A DNA stretch of 64,000 nucleotides from Glaciecola sp048820975 (GTDB taxonomy: Bacteria > Pseudomonadota > Gammaproteobacteria > Enterobacterales > Alteromonadaceae), in contig NZ_JBMEUF010000001.1 in NCBI RefSeq assembly GCF_048820975.1, positions 2,480,001 to 2,544,000 on the forward strand. The letters run 5' to 3'. Below are positions 53,076 to 62,355 of this stretch, piece by piece. Within the stretch, counting starts at the first letter, position 1, and each line of letters begins with the position of its first letter. The translations under genes were made by a program, and so were the position numbers. The notes under the pieces were generated by a model. That model made no database searches. It worked only from the letters and a program-made list of their open reading frames with translations, and was not told the DNA's origin.

Positions 53076-54560
53076 ATGATCCAATTTTTAATCAACAGCA
53101 AGTTAGTTAGCGTAGAAAACGAAGCCGCCGACTTAACTTTGCTTAATTATTTACGCAACGATTGCTCCTTAAATGGAACAAAAGAAGGTTGTGCGTCAGG
53201 TGACTGCGGTGCATGCACGGTGGTAGTGGCCGAACCTTGCTCAGGCAGCCAAAATAACGCTGCGCCTAAGCCATTGCAATACAAAGCAATTAATAGCTGC
53301 GTAACGTTTTTATCAGCCCTGCATGGCAAGCAAATTCTTACGGTTGAAGGCATTAAACAAGGCAAAGACTTGCACCCCGTGCAACAAGCCATGGTAAGTG
53401 AGAATGCCACCCAATGCGGCTTCTGTACACCTGGATTTGTAATGTCTTTGTTTGCACTTTACCAACAAGCAAACGAACAAAGTGCATCAAGCCCTGTTAA
53501 GCGAAGCGAAGTCATTAACGCCTTATCAGGCAATTTGTGCCGCTGCACGGGTTATCAATCTATTATTTCGGCTGCATTACGCGCTTGCAACGAAAAGAGC
53601 GAAGCAATAAATACATTGGCTGAACAGGCTGTTGCTACGCAATTACAAAGCCTTCAAGGTACCAGTGAAGCGGGCACCGAAGTGCTGCATTTACCCAGTT
53701 CGCGTCAAGCCTTAGCGCAGTGTATGCAACAACACCCTGAAGCAATGCTAGTGGCCGGCAGTACTGACCTAGCCCTGCTTCATACTCAGCAATTAAAAGC
53801 GCTCCCTAGTTTAATTAGTTTGTCATACCTTCCTGAACTTAAATCAATTGCCGTGAATGAAAACACTTTGAGCATAGGGGCCGCCTGTACCTTAAGTGAC
53901 TTTGAAGCAACACTACTAGAACACTTCCCAAGCTTAGAAGAAATAATGGAGCGCTTTGCAAGTTTGCCCATTCGAAATCAAGCAACCTTAGGTGGAAACA
54001 TTGCTAATGCCTCTCCCATTGGTGATATGGCTCCCGTTTTAATTGCACTAAATGCGAACATAGTGCTCGACAACGGTGCAGAATATCGTGAAATGCCACT
54101 TAAAGAATTTTTCACTGGCTACAAGCTTACTCGCTTAAATACTAACGAATGGTTAAGCCGAATTGAAATACCCTTGTTAAAGCCAAATGAAATATTAGCT
54201 GCCTATAAAATATCAAAGCGTTGTGAAGATGATATATCAGCCGTGTGCATGGCAATAAAATTAAGCCTTGAGAATGGCTCGGTAGTGCAAGTGAGTACGG
54301 GCTATGGCGGCGTAGCAGCTACACCGGCATATTGTGACGAATTACATAATGCCCTTGTTGGCAAAGCTTGGCAAAATCAAGAATGCGTAGCACTAGGGCA
54401 AGCCGTTTTAGGTAAAGCCTTTACCCCCCTTGATGACGTACGAGCAAGCGCGAATTATCGTATCCAAATGCTAGAAAATTTATGGCATCGTTTTTGGTTA
54501 GAATCTAATGCAAAGCAATCGCAAAATAGCATTGATATAAGAGTACAAGCCCATGCGTAA
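53076..54560 (+). CDS. xdhA: Xanthine dehydrogenase small subunit (2Fe-2S and FAD)
   Basis: A 494-aa subunit. The N-terminal ferredoxin domain carries CASGDCGACTVV, and the second [2Fe-2S] domain carries CGFCTPGFVMS and LCRCTGY. An FAD-binding domain (about residues 195-365, GSTDLALLHTQQL; GGNIANASPIGDMAPVLIALN) and the CO-dehydrogenase flavoprotein C-terminal domain follow. Together with XdhB it oxidises hypoxanthine to xanthine and xanthine to urate, passing electrons to NAD. I start at ATG 53076, where the ferredoxin domain begins; a GTG five codons earlier is weaker. It overlaps xdhB by 8 bp. It is first in the seven-gene operon to puuD. Confidence 0.95.
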   Translation: MIQFLINSKLVSVENEAADLTLLNYLRNDCSLNGTKEGCASGDCGACTVVVAEPCSGSQNNAAPKPLQYKAINSCVTFLSALHGKQILTVEGIKQGKDLHPVQQAMVSENATQCGFCTPGFVMSLFALYQQANEQSASSPVKRSEVINALSGNLCRCTGYQSIISAALRACNEKSEAINTLAEQAVATQLQSLQGTSEAGTEVLHLPSSRQALAQCMQQHPEAMLVAGSTDLALLHTQQLKALPSLISLSYLPELKSIAVNENTLSIGAACTLSDFEATLLEHFPSLEEIMERFASLPIRNQATLGGNIANASPIGDMAPVLIALNANIVLDNGAEYREMPLKEFFTGYKLTRLNTNEWLSRIEIPLLKPNEILAAYKISKRCEDDISAVCMAIKLSLENGSVVQVSTGYGGVAATPAYCDELHNALVGKAWQNQECVALGQAVLGKAFTPLDDVRASANYRIQMLENLWHRFWLESNAKQSQNSIDIRVQAHA

Positions 54561-56895
54561 ACTGGTTGAGAACACAACAACATCCAAGGGCGCAACAAGC
54601 CAAGTAGGTTCGCAGTACACAAAAGCTTGCCCACATGAAAGCGCAGTGCGACAAGTAAGCGGCGAAGCCCGTTACGTTGACGATATTCCCGCACCCGCTA
54701 ATTTACAATACGCAGCGGTAGGCTTAAGCCCATTTACCAGCGGCACTATTACCAAAATAGATGTTGACGCGGTATGGCAAAGCCCCGGTGTGCTAGATGT
54801 AATTACCGCTGATGACGTGCCGGGGCACATTGATATAGGCCCCGTATTTAAGGGCGATCCTGTACTTGCGCATAAAGAAATTAAATTTCATGCACAGCCC
54901 GTATTTGCCGTTTTAGCGAAAACCCAAGAGCAAGCGCAAATTGCTGCAAGCCTAGGCAAAATTGAGGTAAACGAGCAAACAGCCATATTAAGTGTCGCGC
55001 AAGCGAAAAGTGCTGATACCACCGTTCGCCCCCCTCATTTTATGCAAGCGGGTAATTACAGCGAAGCAATTAAACAAGCAGAACATACCGCCAGCGGCAG
55101 CCTAGAAATAGGCGGACAAGAGCATTTGTACTTAGAAGGGCAAGTTTCAATGGCCTTGCCTCAAGAAGAAGAGCGCATGTTCATTTACACCTCAAGCCAA
55201 CACCCTAGTGAAGTGCAAAAGTTAGTAGCCGAAGTACTAGATATTAAGCTTAACAAAGTAGTGGTAGATATGCGCCGCATGGGCGGTGGTTTTGGCGGTA
55301 AAGAAACCCAAGCTGCGCAATGGGCTTGTATTGCCGCTTTATTTGCTGCTCGCCAAAATTGTGCGGTCAAACTTCGCTTACCACGCCAGCAAGATATGAT
55401 GATTACCGGCAAACGTCACCCTTTTGAAAACAGTTATGAAATTGGCTTTGATAGTACAGGCTTAATTCAAGCGGCAAATATTGAGCTAAACGGCAACTGT
55501 GGCCATTCACCTGATTTATCAGACGCAATTGTAGATAGAGCCATGTTTCATGCTGATAACGGATATTACCTACCCCATTGCAATATTGCGGGGCACAGGC
55601 TTAAAACGCATCAGGTATCACATACCGCATACCGTGGTTTTGGCGGCCCTCAGGGGATGATCATGGCAGAAGCCATGCTTGATAAAATAGCCCGCGCAGT
55701 CAAGCAAGACCCACTTACCGTACGTAAACGTAATTTGTACGGGCCAAGCACCGGCATGACTACGCCTTACGGCATGCAAATTGAACAAAATTTACTGCCC
55801 GAAATTATAGAAAGCCTTGAAGCATCAAGTGACTACTGGGCGCGCCGCGAAGCAATTACTGCCTACAATAAAACAAGCCCAATTATTAAAAAAGGCTTAG
55901 CGTTAACCCCGGTTAAATTTGGTATTTCATTTACTGCCAAGCATTTGAATCAGGCGGGTGCATTAGTACACATATATACTGATGGCAGTGTGCAAGCAAA
56001 CCACGGCGGCACTGAAATGGGCCAAGGTTTACACACTAAAATTAGCCAAATTGTGGCCAACGAGTTCGCGCTTAATTTAGACGAAGTTGAAGTTACCTCA
56101 ACACGAACCGATAAGGTGCCTAACACCTCACCCACGGCGGCTTCAAGCGGCACTGACTTAAACGGTAAAGCGGTGCAAAATGCCTGTATTACCATTAAGC
56201 AAAGGCTCGCTGAATTTTACGCGCAGTCAGTAAACGGTGATGTAAACGACGTACGCTTTGAAAACCAAACCGTTTATTGCAATGAACACAGTTTGCCTTG
56301 GTTTGATTTAATTCAGCAGGCTTATTTTGCTCGCGTGTCATTATCCTCTAGTGGTTTTTATAAAACCCCTAAGCTCGCTTATGATCGTGAAACAGGCAAA
56401 GGCCGCCCATTCTTTTATTTTGCGTATGGCGCAAGTGCAACAGAAGTAAGCATAGATACCCTAACAGGTGAATACAAAGTAGAGCGCGTAGATATTCTTC
56501 ATGATGTGGGCACTAGCTTGAACAAGGCCATTGATATAGGCCAAATTGAAGGTGGTTTTATTCAGGGTATGGGCTGGTTAACTACCGAAGAGCTAAAATG
56601 GGATGATGGCGGCAAACTAAGCAGTAACAACTTGGCTACTTACAAAATTCCGGCTATTGGTGATACCCCTAAAATCTTTAACGTTGACTTGTTTGACCGA
56701 CCCAATAACGAAGACAGCATTTACCATTCCAAAGCCGTGGGCGAACCACCATTTATGTTAGCTATATCGGTGTGGTGTGCGCTTAAAGATGCTATTGCGA
56801 GTTTACACGACTACGCAAGTGACCCAACCTTGCATACCCCAGCAACCCCTGAGCGTATAATGCAAGCCATAGCCAGTATGAGAGATAAGCACTAA
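54553..56895 (+). CDS. xdhB: Xanthine dehydrogenase molybdopterin-binding subunit
   Basis: A 780-aa molybdenum-cofactor subunit. The N-terminal SAVRQVSGEARYVDDIPAP starts the family domain. RRMGGGFGGKETQ near residue 240, the active-site arginine region TAYRGFGGPQGM near 358, GTEMGQGLHTKI near 487 and VGEPPFMLAISVW near 730, with the catalytic-base Glu, are all present. The protein uses Moco supplied with help from XdhC. Length and motifs match the Rhodobacter-type two-subunit enzyme. Start and stop overlap both neighbours (8 bp with xdhA, 1 bp with xdhC), so expression is coupled. Confidence 0.95.
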   Translation: MRKLVENTTTSKGATSQVGSQYTKACPHESAVRQVSGEARYVDDIPAPANLQYAAVGLSPFTSGTITKIDVDAVWQSPGVLDVITADDVPGHIDIGPVFKGDPVLAHKEIKFHAQPVFAVLAKTQEQAQIAASLGKIEVNEQTAILSVAQAKSADTTVRPPHFMQAGNYSEAIKQAEHTASGSLEIGGQEHLYLEGQVSMALPQEEERMFIYTSSQHPSEVQKLVAEVLDIKLNKVVVDMRRMGGGFGGKETQAAQWACIAALFAARQNCAVKLRLPRQQDMMITGKRHPFENSYEIGFDSTGLIQAANIELNGNCGHSPDLSDAIVDRAMFHADNGYYLPHCNIAGHRLKTHQVSHTAYRGFGGPQGMIMAEAMLDKIARAVKQDPLTVRKRNLYGPSTGMTTPYGMQIEQNLLPEIIESLEASSDYWARREAITAYNKTSPIIKKGLALTPVKFGISFTAKHLNQAGALVHIYTDGSVQANHGGTEMGQGLHTKISQIVANEFALNLDEVEVTSTRTDKVPNTSPTAASSGTDLNGKAVQNACITIKQRLAEFYAQSVNGDVNDVRFENQTVYCNEHSLPWFDLIQQAYFARVSLSSSGFYKTPKLAYDRETGKGRPFFYFAYGASATEVSIDTLTGEYKVERVDILHDVGTSLNKAIDIGQIEGGFIQGMGWLTTEELKWDDGGKLSSNNLATYKIPAIGDTPKIFNVDLFDRPNNEDSIYHSKAVGEPPFMLAISVWCALKDAIASLHDYASDPTLHTPATPERIMQAIASMRDKH

Positions 56896-57770
56896 TGCGC
56901 GTTTCAACATGGTATGAAGCCCTTTATAAGTGCCAGCAACAAGGCCAAGGCTACGTGCTTATTACAGTAGTTATGAGCGCTGGCTCGGCCCCTCGTGAAG
57001 CTGGCTGTAAAATGCTTATTACTGATGATCAACAATTCGATACTATTGGCGGCGGGCATTTAGAATTTGAAGCTACTCGCCATGCTCGTGAGTTATTGGC
57101 TAAAAACGAACAAAGCCAAACCTTAGTGTCTTACCCACTTTCTAGCAGTTTAGGCCAATGCTGCGGCGGAGCCGTTAAAATATTATATGAAGTGCATGTG
57201 AATCATCATCAGCATATTGCGGTATTTGGTGCAGGCCATGTAGCGCAGTCGTTGGTACCAATGTTAGCGCAATTACCTGTGCAAATAAGCTGGGTAGATG
57301 GCCGTGAGCGCTTCTTTGAAGACCTCCCGTTGCATATGGTAAATTTAAGTAACGTAAAAGCCATTGATAATGACGACCCTTGCCAAGTACTTGAAGCATT
57401 GCCTGACAACACTTGGGTAATTATTTTAACGCATAATCATCAACTCGATTATGACTTAGTGGAAGCCGCGCTTAAGCACCCCAGCATTGATTTTGTGGGG
57501 ATGATTGGTTCGCAAACTAAAGCAAAGCGTTTTCGCACAAAATTAGCTCATCGCGGGTTCACGCCTGAGCAAATTGCTCAGTTAATTAGCCCCATTGGCG
57601 ATACCAGCATTCCAGGTAAGCGCCCTGTTGAGGTGTCGGTGTCGGTGTGTGCGCAGCTTATTAAGCGTTTACACAAGTTTGATACCAACAACAGCAAAGC
57701 GGTGCCACAAGATGCCAAACCCCATAGCGCCAAAACATTACAAGCAAGCTCGCTTGAGGACAAATTATGA
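56895..57770 (+). CDS. xdhC: XdhC, molybdenum cofactor insertion chaperone
   Basis: A 291-aa accessory protein that binds and sulfurates Moco for XdhB and is not part of the finished enzyme. It shows SAPREAGCKMLI near residue 30, the GGGHLEFEATR segment, SLGQCCGGAVKILYE near 85-99 (conserved cysteine pair), a Rossmann-like AVFGAGHVAQSLVPML near 112, and GMIGSQTKAKRFR near 202. The start overlaps xdhB and the last 4 bp overlap uraD (ATGA). Confidence 0.94.
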   Translation: MRVSTWYEALYKCQQQGQGYVLITVVMSAGSAPREAGCKMLITDDQQFDTIGGGHLEFEATRHARELLAKNEQSQTLVSYPLSSSLGQCCGGAVKILYEVHVNHHQHIAVFGAGHVAQSLVPMLAQLPVQISWVDGRERFFEDLPLHMVNLSNVKAIDNDDPCQVLEALPDNTWVIILTHNHQLDYDLVEAALKHPSIDFVGMIGSQTKAKRFRTKLAHRGFTPEQIAQLISPIGDTSIPGKRPVEVSVSVCAQLIKRLHKFDTNNSKAVPQDAKPHSAKTLQASSLEDKL

Positions 57771-58285
57771 AAACACTCGCTGCGCTAAATAGCGCGAGCA
57801 AAGAAGACGCCATTGCTTGGTTTATGCAAACATGTACGGCATCTAGTTGGTGTGAATTAATGAGTGAGGCGCGCCCTTTTAGCTCTGTTGATTCACTGCA
57901 ATCATGCGCCGCTAAAATATGGCAAACCATGCAAAAAGCTGATTTTATGGAAGCCTTTGAAGGCCACCCCATGATTGGCGATGTTAGCACTTTACGTGCA
58001 AAATATGCCAACACCAAAGCACTTGCCAGTAACGAACAATCAGGCACAGCTAATACCACTGAAGCCACATTAGAAGCCCTGCACACTGGTAATTTAGATT
58101 ACCTAAACAAGCATGGTTTTATATTCATTATTTGTGCTACGGGTTTGTCTGCTGAAGCAATGCTAGAAAAACTGCAAGCGCGCTTGCCAAATGAAACCAA
58201 TATTGAAATGCAAACCGCGGCTAATGAGCAACTTAAAATTACTCAGTTGCGCATTAATAAAGCCTTAACACCCCAGGAAAATTAA
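57767..58285 (+). CDS. uraD: OHCU decarboxylase (UraD)
   Basis: A 172-aa enzyme that decarboxylates 2-oxo-4-hydroxy-4-carboxy-5-ureidoimidazoline to (S)-allantoin, the third step from urate. The catalytic His is in FEGHPMIGD near residue 66, followed by SNEQSGTA near 86 and NKHGFIFIICATGLSA near 115, all family signatures. Normal length. It lies between xdhC (4-bp overlap) and uraH (2-bp gap). Confidence 0.95.
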   Translation: MKTLAALNSASKEDAIAWFMQTCTASSWCELMSEARPFSSVDSLQSCAAKIWQTMQKADFMEAFEGHPMIGDVSTLRAKYANTKALASNEQSGTANTTEATLEALHTGNLDYLNKHGFIFIICATGLSAEAMLEKLQARLPNETNIEMQTAANEQLKITQLRINKALTPQEN

Positions 58286-58287
58286 GA

Positions 58288-58611
58288 ATGAATAGCTTAT
58301 CTAGCCACGTATTAGATACCACTACAGGGCGTCCTGCTGCCAACATGGCACTTGAGCTCACCTTACCAAATGGGATTAAAATTGCAGGTAAAACCAATGA
58401 AGATGGCCGCTGCAAAGATTGGGGCGATACAGTATTTGATGCCGGTATTTACTGCATGCGTTTTAAATGCAAAGCCTACTTAGAAGCCCTACACGGCGAA
58501 AGCTTTTATCCGTTTGTTGATATTCATTTTGAAATTAAAGAAAACGGCGGCCACTACCATGTACCTTTACTTATATCGCCGTTCGGCTTTAGCAGTTACA
58601 GGGGTAGCTAG
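58288..58611 (+). CDS. uraH: 5-hydroxyisourate hydrolase (transthyretin-like, UraH)
   Basis: A 107-aa enzyme that opens 5-hydroxyisourate, the product of urate oxidation. SSHVLDTTTGRPAANM at the start, the Arg/Asp segment NEDGRC, and the C-terminal signature HYHVPLLISPFGFSSYRGS are complete, including the YRGS tail diagnostic of HIU hydrolases against true transthyretins. No signal peptide, so cytoplasmic. CAGGAAAA ribosome site. Its stop overlaps the GTG start of guaD. Confidence 0.96.
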   Translation: MNSLSSHVLDTTTGRPAANMALELTLPNGIKIAGKTNEDGRCKDWGDTVFDAGIYCMRFKCKAYLEALHGESFYPFVDIHFEIKENGGHYHVPLLISPFGFSSYRGS

Positions 58612-59945
58612 TGGTAAATTCCCTTAGCCTTTACCGGGCAAGTATATTGCATTTTGCGCAAGCAACTGACGCACCACAAAACGATGCTCAGTATTTTGCC
58701 GACGGTGCATTGGTAGTAGAAAACGAGCGCATTGTTGCCATAGGGGATTACGCTGAGCTTGCCAAGCAATATGCCAACGCGCACTACGTAGATTACCAAA
58801 AGCGCTTAATTATTCCCGGCCTAATTGACAGCCACTTGCATTATCCGCAAACAGAAATGATTGCGAAATACGGTGAGCAGTTGTTGTCATGGTTAGAAAA
58901 CTACACTTTTCCCACAGAAAACAAGTTTGCTTCGGTGCAATACTGCGAGCTTATTGCAAAGCATTTTATACAGCAGTTAATTGCTAATGGCACTACCACG
59001 GCCTGCGCCTACTCAACGGTTCACAAACACGCTGCCGATGCATTGTTTAAAGAAGCATCTTTGCACAATATGGCCTTTATTGCGGGCAAAGTATGTATGG
59101 ATAGGCATTGTCCTAGTGCCATTCAAGACACACCTGAACAAGCCCAGCTCGACAGCCACAAGTTAATTGAAACTTGGCATGGGAAGGGGCGTAATTTGTA
59201 TGCCTTAACGCCGCGTTTTGCCCCTACTAGTAGCGCTAAGCAGCTAAGTTTATTGGGCGAACTTGCCCAGCAATACCCTGATGTATTTATTCAAACGCAT
59301 TTGTCAGAAAATCAAAATGAAATTGAGTGGGTGAAAAGCTTATACCCCCAACATTGCAATTATTTGGATGTGTATGACCATTACAACATGGTGCGCCCTA
59401 GGGCTTTATTTGGCCATTGCCTGCATTTGTATGATGAAGAATGGCAACGCTTGAGTGAAGCAAAGGCCACCGCAGTATTTTGCCCTACCTCTAATCTATT
59501 TTTAGGTAGCGGTTTATTTAATATTGAAAAAGCGAAACAAGAAAATGTATCTATTGCGCTGGCTACCGATGTGGGCGCGGGTACTAGCTTCAACATGCTA
59601 AATACTTACGGTGAGGCATACAAAGTAGGGCAACTTCAAGGCCAAGCCTTAAACGCTTTAGAGGGTTTGTATCTTATGACCCAAGGCCCTGCATGCGCAT
59701 ATAGCTTAAATGACCAAATTGGTAATTTAAACCCCGGCACATACGCTGATTTTGTAGTGCTAAATCCCAGCTTTAATCGTTTAGGCGAATTACGCTGTGC
59801 AAGTTCATTTGAAAGCCAAGCGAATGGCTCTAGTGGCGACGGCGAAGACATTCTTTTCGCCCTTAGCTTTATTGGTGACGACCGAGCAGTAGAAGCAACC
59901 TACATTGCAGGGACTCAACGCAAACACACTTTATTGGAGGGCTAG
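58611..59945 (+). CDS. guaD: Guanine deaminase
   Basis: A 444-aa zinc amidohydrolase that converts guanine to xanthine. PGLIDSHLHYPQTEMIAKYGEQLL in two parts (DSHLHYPQ carries the metal HxH), QTHLSENQNEI near 228, FGHCLHLYDEEW near 267 and ATDVGAGTSFNML near 322 are family signatures. It begins with GTG 58611, overlapping the uraH stop by one base; no ATG lies near. PuuD starts 1 bp after its stop. Confidence 0.94.
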   Translation: MVNSLSLYRASILHFAQATDAPQNDAQYFADGALVVENERIVAIGDYAELAKQYANAHYVDYQKRLIIPGLIDSHLHYPQTEMIAKYGEQLLSWLENYTFPTENKFASVQYCELIAKHFIQQLIANGTTTACAYSTVHKHAADALFKEASLHNMAFIAGKVCMDRHCPSAIQDTPEQAQLDSHKLIETWHGKGRNLYALTPRFAPTSSAKQLSLLGELAQQYPDVFIQTHLSENQNEIEWVKSLYPQHCNYLDVYDHYNMVRPRALFGHCLHLYDEEWQRLSEAKATAVFCPTSNLFLGSGLFNIEKAKQENVSIALATDVGAGTSFNMLNTYGEAYKVGQLQGQALNALEGLYLMTQGPACAYSLNDQIGNLNPGTYADFVVLNPSFNRLGELRCASSFESQANGSSGDGEDILFALSFIGDDRAVEATYIAGTQRKHTLLEG

Positions 59946-59946
59946 T

Positions 59947-61176
59947 ATGCCTTGGCTTGAATGGTTATCACTTTTTGTTAGATGGTTTCACGTTATTGCA
60001 GGCGTTGCCTGGATTGGTGCTTCTTTCTATTTTATTTGGCTTGACAACAACTTACGAACACCGCCGCAATGGAAGCAAGATAAAGGCATTAAAGGTGATT
60101 TGTGGGCGGTACACGGTGGCGGCTTTTACGAAGTAGCAAAGTACGCCTACGGCCCTGAAAAAATGCCTTCTACACTACATTGGTTTAAGTGGGAAGCTTA
60201 TACCACGTGGTTAAGTGGCATGGCATTGCTAGTGCTGGTTTATTACTTCGGGGCATCGGCCTACTTGATTGACCCAAGAGTAATGGAATTAAGCCCTGCT
60301 CAAGCGGTAACTTATGGCCTAGGCTTTATTTTTGGTGGCTTAGCTATTTACGAAGCCGCTTGTAGAAGCCCTTTAGGAAATTACCCTAAATTGTTCGCAC
60401 TGTTTTTAGTAACTTTCGTAGTGCTAATTTGCTGGCTAGCAACATCATGGTTTAGCGGGCGCGGTGCATACATTCATGTAGGCGCGCTAATAGGCACCAT
60501 TATGGTGGGTAACGTGTTTTTCAATATTATGCCTGCCCAACGTAAAATGGTAAAAGCGGTAAGCGAACAACAAGACATAGACCCAAGCTGGGGCGCAGGC
60601 GCTAAGCTTCGTTCAGTGCACAATAACTATTTCACGCTTCCCTTGTTATTCATAATGATAAGCAACCACTACCCTATGACCTATCAGCATGAACTAAACT
60701 GGTTGGTACTGGTAGTTATAATTGCGTTGTCGGCGTGGATACGGCATTTCTTTAACCTAAAACATTTAGGGGTAGTTAGGCCTTCTATTTTAGTTTCGGG
60801 TGCCATTGGTATGGCTTTATTGGCGCTTTGGGTGTCGTTTCCACGCAACACGCTAGAAACACCACAAGTAAATGTAGAGCAAACCAGCAGTACTAGCATA
60901 GTTGAAACCGCGAGTAATCTTAGCCCGCTTGAGCAACAAGCATTTGAAATCATTCAAACTCACTGTGTTGGCTGTCATTCGGCTCAGCCTACAGACGATA
61001 TATTTCGCATAGCACCTTTAGGGGTTATGTTAGATAGTTGGGAGCAAATTGATGGCCTAGCGAGCAAAATAATCAATCGAACGGTAGTAACTAAAGATAT
61101 GCCTTTAATGAATAAGACAAATATGACCGAAGAAGAAAGGTTAGTTTTATTAGCATGGTTTGAAAAACAAAACTAA
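59947..61176 (+). CDS. puuD: Membrane urate oxidase with C-terminal cytochrome c domain (PuuD)
   Basis: A 409-aa integral-membrane urate oxidase of the PuuD family, unrelated to soluble uricase. About eight helices occupy residues 1-300, with conserved segments FVRWFHVIAGVAWIGASFYFIW in the first helix (two parts), WFKWEAYTTWLSG near 80, and SVHNNYFTLPLLFIMISNHYP near 220 (two parts). The periplasmic C-terminal domain contains one heme motif, CVGCH near residue 340, and a later Met (PLMNKTNM) as a possible axial ligand. It passes electrons from urate to the respiratory chain and needs no hydrogen peroxide. ATG 59947 has a GGAGGG ribosome site inside the end of guaD. It is last of the xdh operon. 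Confidence 0.94.
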   Translation: MPWLEWLSLFVRWFHVIAGVAWIGASFYFIWLDNNLRTPPQWKQDKGIKGDLWAVHGGGFYEVAKYAYGPEKMPSTLHWFKWEAYTTWLSGMALLVLVYYFGASAYLIDPRVMELSPAQAVTYGLGFIFGGLAIYEAACRSPLGNYPKLFALFLVTFVVLICWLATSWFSGRGAYIHVGALIGTIMVGNVFFNIMPAQRKMVKAVSEQQDIDPSWGAGAKLRSVHNNYFTLPLLFIMISNHYPMTYQHELNWLVLVVIIALSAWIRHFFNLKHLGVVRPSILVSGAIGMALLALWVSFPRNTLETPQVNVEQTSSTSIVETASNLSPLEQQAFEIIQTHCVGCHSAQPTDDIFRIAPLGVMLDSWEQIDGLASKIINRTVVTKDMPLMNKTNMTEEERLVLLAWFEKQN

Positions 61177-61194
61177 AGTCGAGTTTTTACGTAT

Positions 61195-61222
61195 AAAAGC
61201 ATAGGTAAAACCCTATGCTTTT
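61195..61222 (+). terminator. Terminator of the xdh-puuD operon
   Basis: AAAAGCATAGG and CCTATGCTTTT form an 11-bp stem around a 6-base loop 18 bp after the puuD stop, with T-rich sequence following. It marks the end of the seven-gene operon. Confidence 0.85.
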
Positions 61223-61361
61223 AATTAAATTGGCATGAAAGGTTTATTTTTCACCTTTTTTTGTGGTTTACTACAGTTATGCAATGTTCTGCCGATACAG
61301 TTACCGGATAGTAACGTATTGCCTTTTATCTTATTGAAACAATAACTAACAGGAGAAAAAA

Positions 61362-61616
61362 ATGTATATACCTACACACTTTCTTCCCATAAAAACGAAC
61401 AAACCAAAACCTACCAAACGTAGTGAAGTACAATTTGATAAAGCTGAAAGCAATCCTGATACTTCAAAGCAAATGCTACAAGCGGGCGTGCCAATGTACG
61501 ACAACCGCCAAGGTGAAGACCGCCGTAAGCGTTCGGTTAAGCCATTGCTTGATACGCGTTCTGGCCGTGATCGCCGCTACGATCAAGACAACCCCCCAAT
61601 AGATATTAAAGCCTAA
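61362..61616 (+). CDS. Small basic protein with two DRR motifs
   Basis: An 84-aa hydrophilic protein with an excellent AACAGGAG ribosome site. Two similar blocks, NRQGEDRRKR and TRSGRDRRYD, lie at about residues 47-56 and 67-76, suggesting an internal repeat. Similar small proteins occur in Alteromonadales and Shewanella by my recollection, but no function is known to me. Charge and size would fit nucleic-acid or protein binding. It stands alone with its own promoter region. Confidence 0.75.
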   Translation: MYIPTHFLPIKTNKPKPTKRSEVQFDKAESNPDTSKQMLQAGVPMYDNRQGEDRRKRSVKPLLDTRSGRDRRYDQDNPPIDIKA

Positions 61617-61669
61617 TATACTCAAACCTATTGCACTAAAACCTAGTGCATCCACTTAGGCACAAATTT

Positions 61670-62059
61670 ATGAATACATTCAAACGTTTGATCACCAGCA
61701 TATCAATTATGATTTCGGCGTTGTTAACGCCGGTTTCAAGCGCATACAGCACCAATATTTCTGCAGAAGACTTAAACAAACTTGAAGACGGCAATTACGT
61801 GTTGGTAGATGTAAGAACCGCTAAAGAATATCAACAGGGATACATTCCTGGTGCAGTTAACATCCCCTTACAAGCACTGCCTGAGCGTTTACCTCAACTA
61901 AAAGACAAAGAACAAAAATTAGTAGTGTATTGCCGTTCAGGGCGCAGAGCGGCTAAAGCTATAAATTACATGCATGAACAAGGGTATAAGAATATTGTGC
62001 ATTTAGAGGGTGACTACCTTAAGTGGGTAGAACAAGGGCGCCCAGTTTCAACACCCTAA
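61670..62059 (+). CDS. Periplasmic rhodanese-like sulfurtransferase
   Basis: A 129-aa protein with a signal peptide (LITSISIMISALLTPVSSAYS) and one rhodanese domain. The visible motifs are LVDVRTAKEYQQGYIPGAVNIP and the active-site loop VVYCRSGRRAAKA with Cys near residue 88. Single-domain exported rhodaneses (PspE-like, GlpE-like) move sulfane sulfur or buffer thiols in the periplasm. I start at ATG 61670 where the signal peptide begins; an upstream ATG eight codons earlier is less natural. Confidence 0.9.
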   Translation: MNTFKRLITSISIMISALLTPVSSAYSTNISAEDLNKLEDGNYVLVDVRTAKEYQQGYIPGAVNIPLQALPERLPQLKDKEQKLVVYCRSGRRAAKAINYMHEQGYKNIVHLEGDYLKWVEQGRPVSTP

Positions 62060-62235
62060 TTGCGGTAGCATTCTGTATTCAATGAAACAGGCTTTGCACA
62101 TTCTCTGAAGATATTACCTCCATTTTCTACGCTAGATACGTATTCCTTAACCTTTTCAAAATCGATAGTTATCTTTTCGTATTGCGATTCATTCAAATCA
62201 AATTTCTTACTTTTAAGATGTTGAGAGCCTTTCAC
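62056..62235 (-). pseudogene. Possible small gene or C-terminal remnant
   Basis: On the minus strand an open frame of about 59 codons from GTG 62235 to TAG 62056 encodes a lysine/glutamate-rich peptide with protein-like pattern (FDLNESQYEKITIDFEKVKEY, then NIFRECAKPVSLNTECYRN) and two cysteines. There is no ATG and no clear ribosome site, and the frame is closed by TAG just upstream. It overlaps the rhodanese stop by 4 bp. The two cysteines and helix suggest the tail of a lost exported protein. The rest of the gap 62060-62355 contains the palindrome AAACGCGCGTTT at 62262-62273. Confidence 0.35.
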
Positions 62236-62355
62236 TGCTTTTGTGAATGATGTGCATGCCTAAACGCGCGTTTTGGCGCTCAGAAACGATAACTAAAAAG
62301 GTGTAAACAACACTGACCCCCTTTTTTTAGGGGAGGGTTACACCAATATCAGTAT

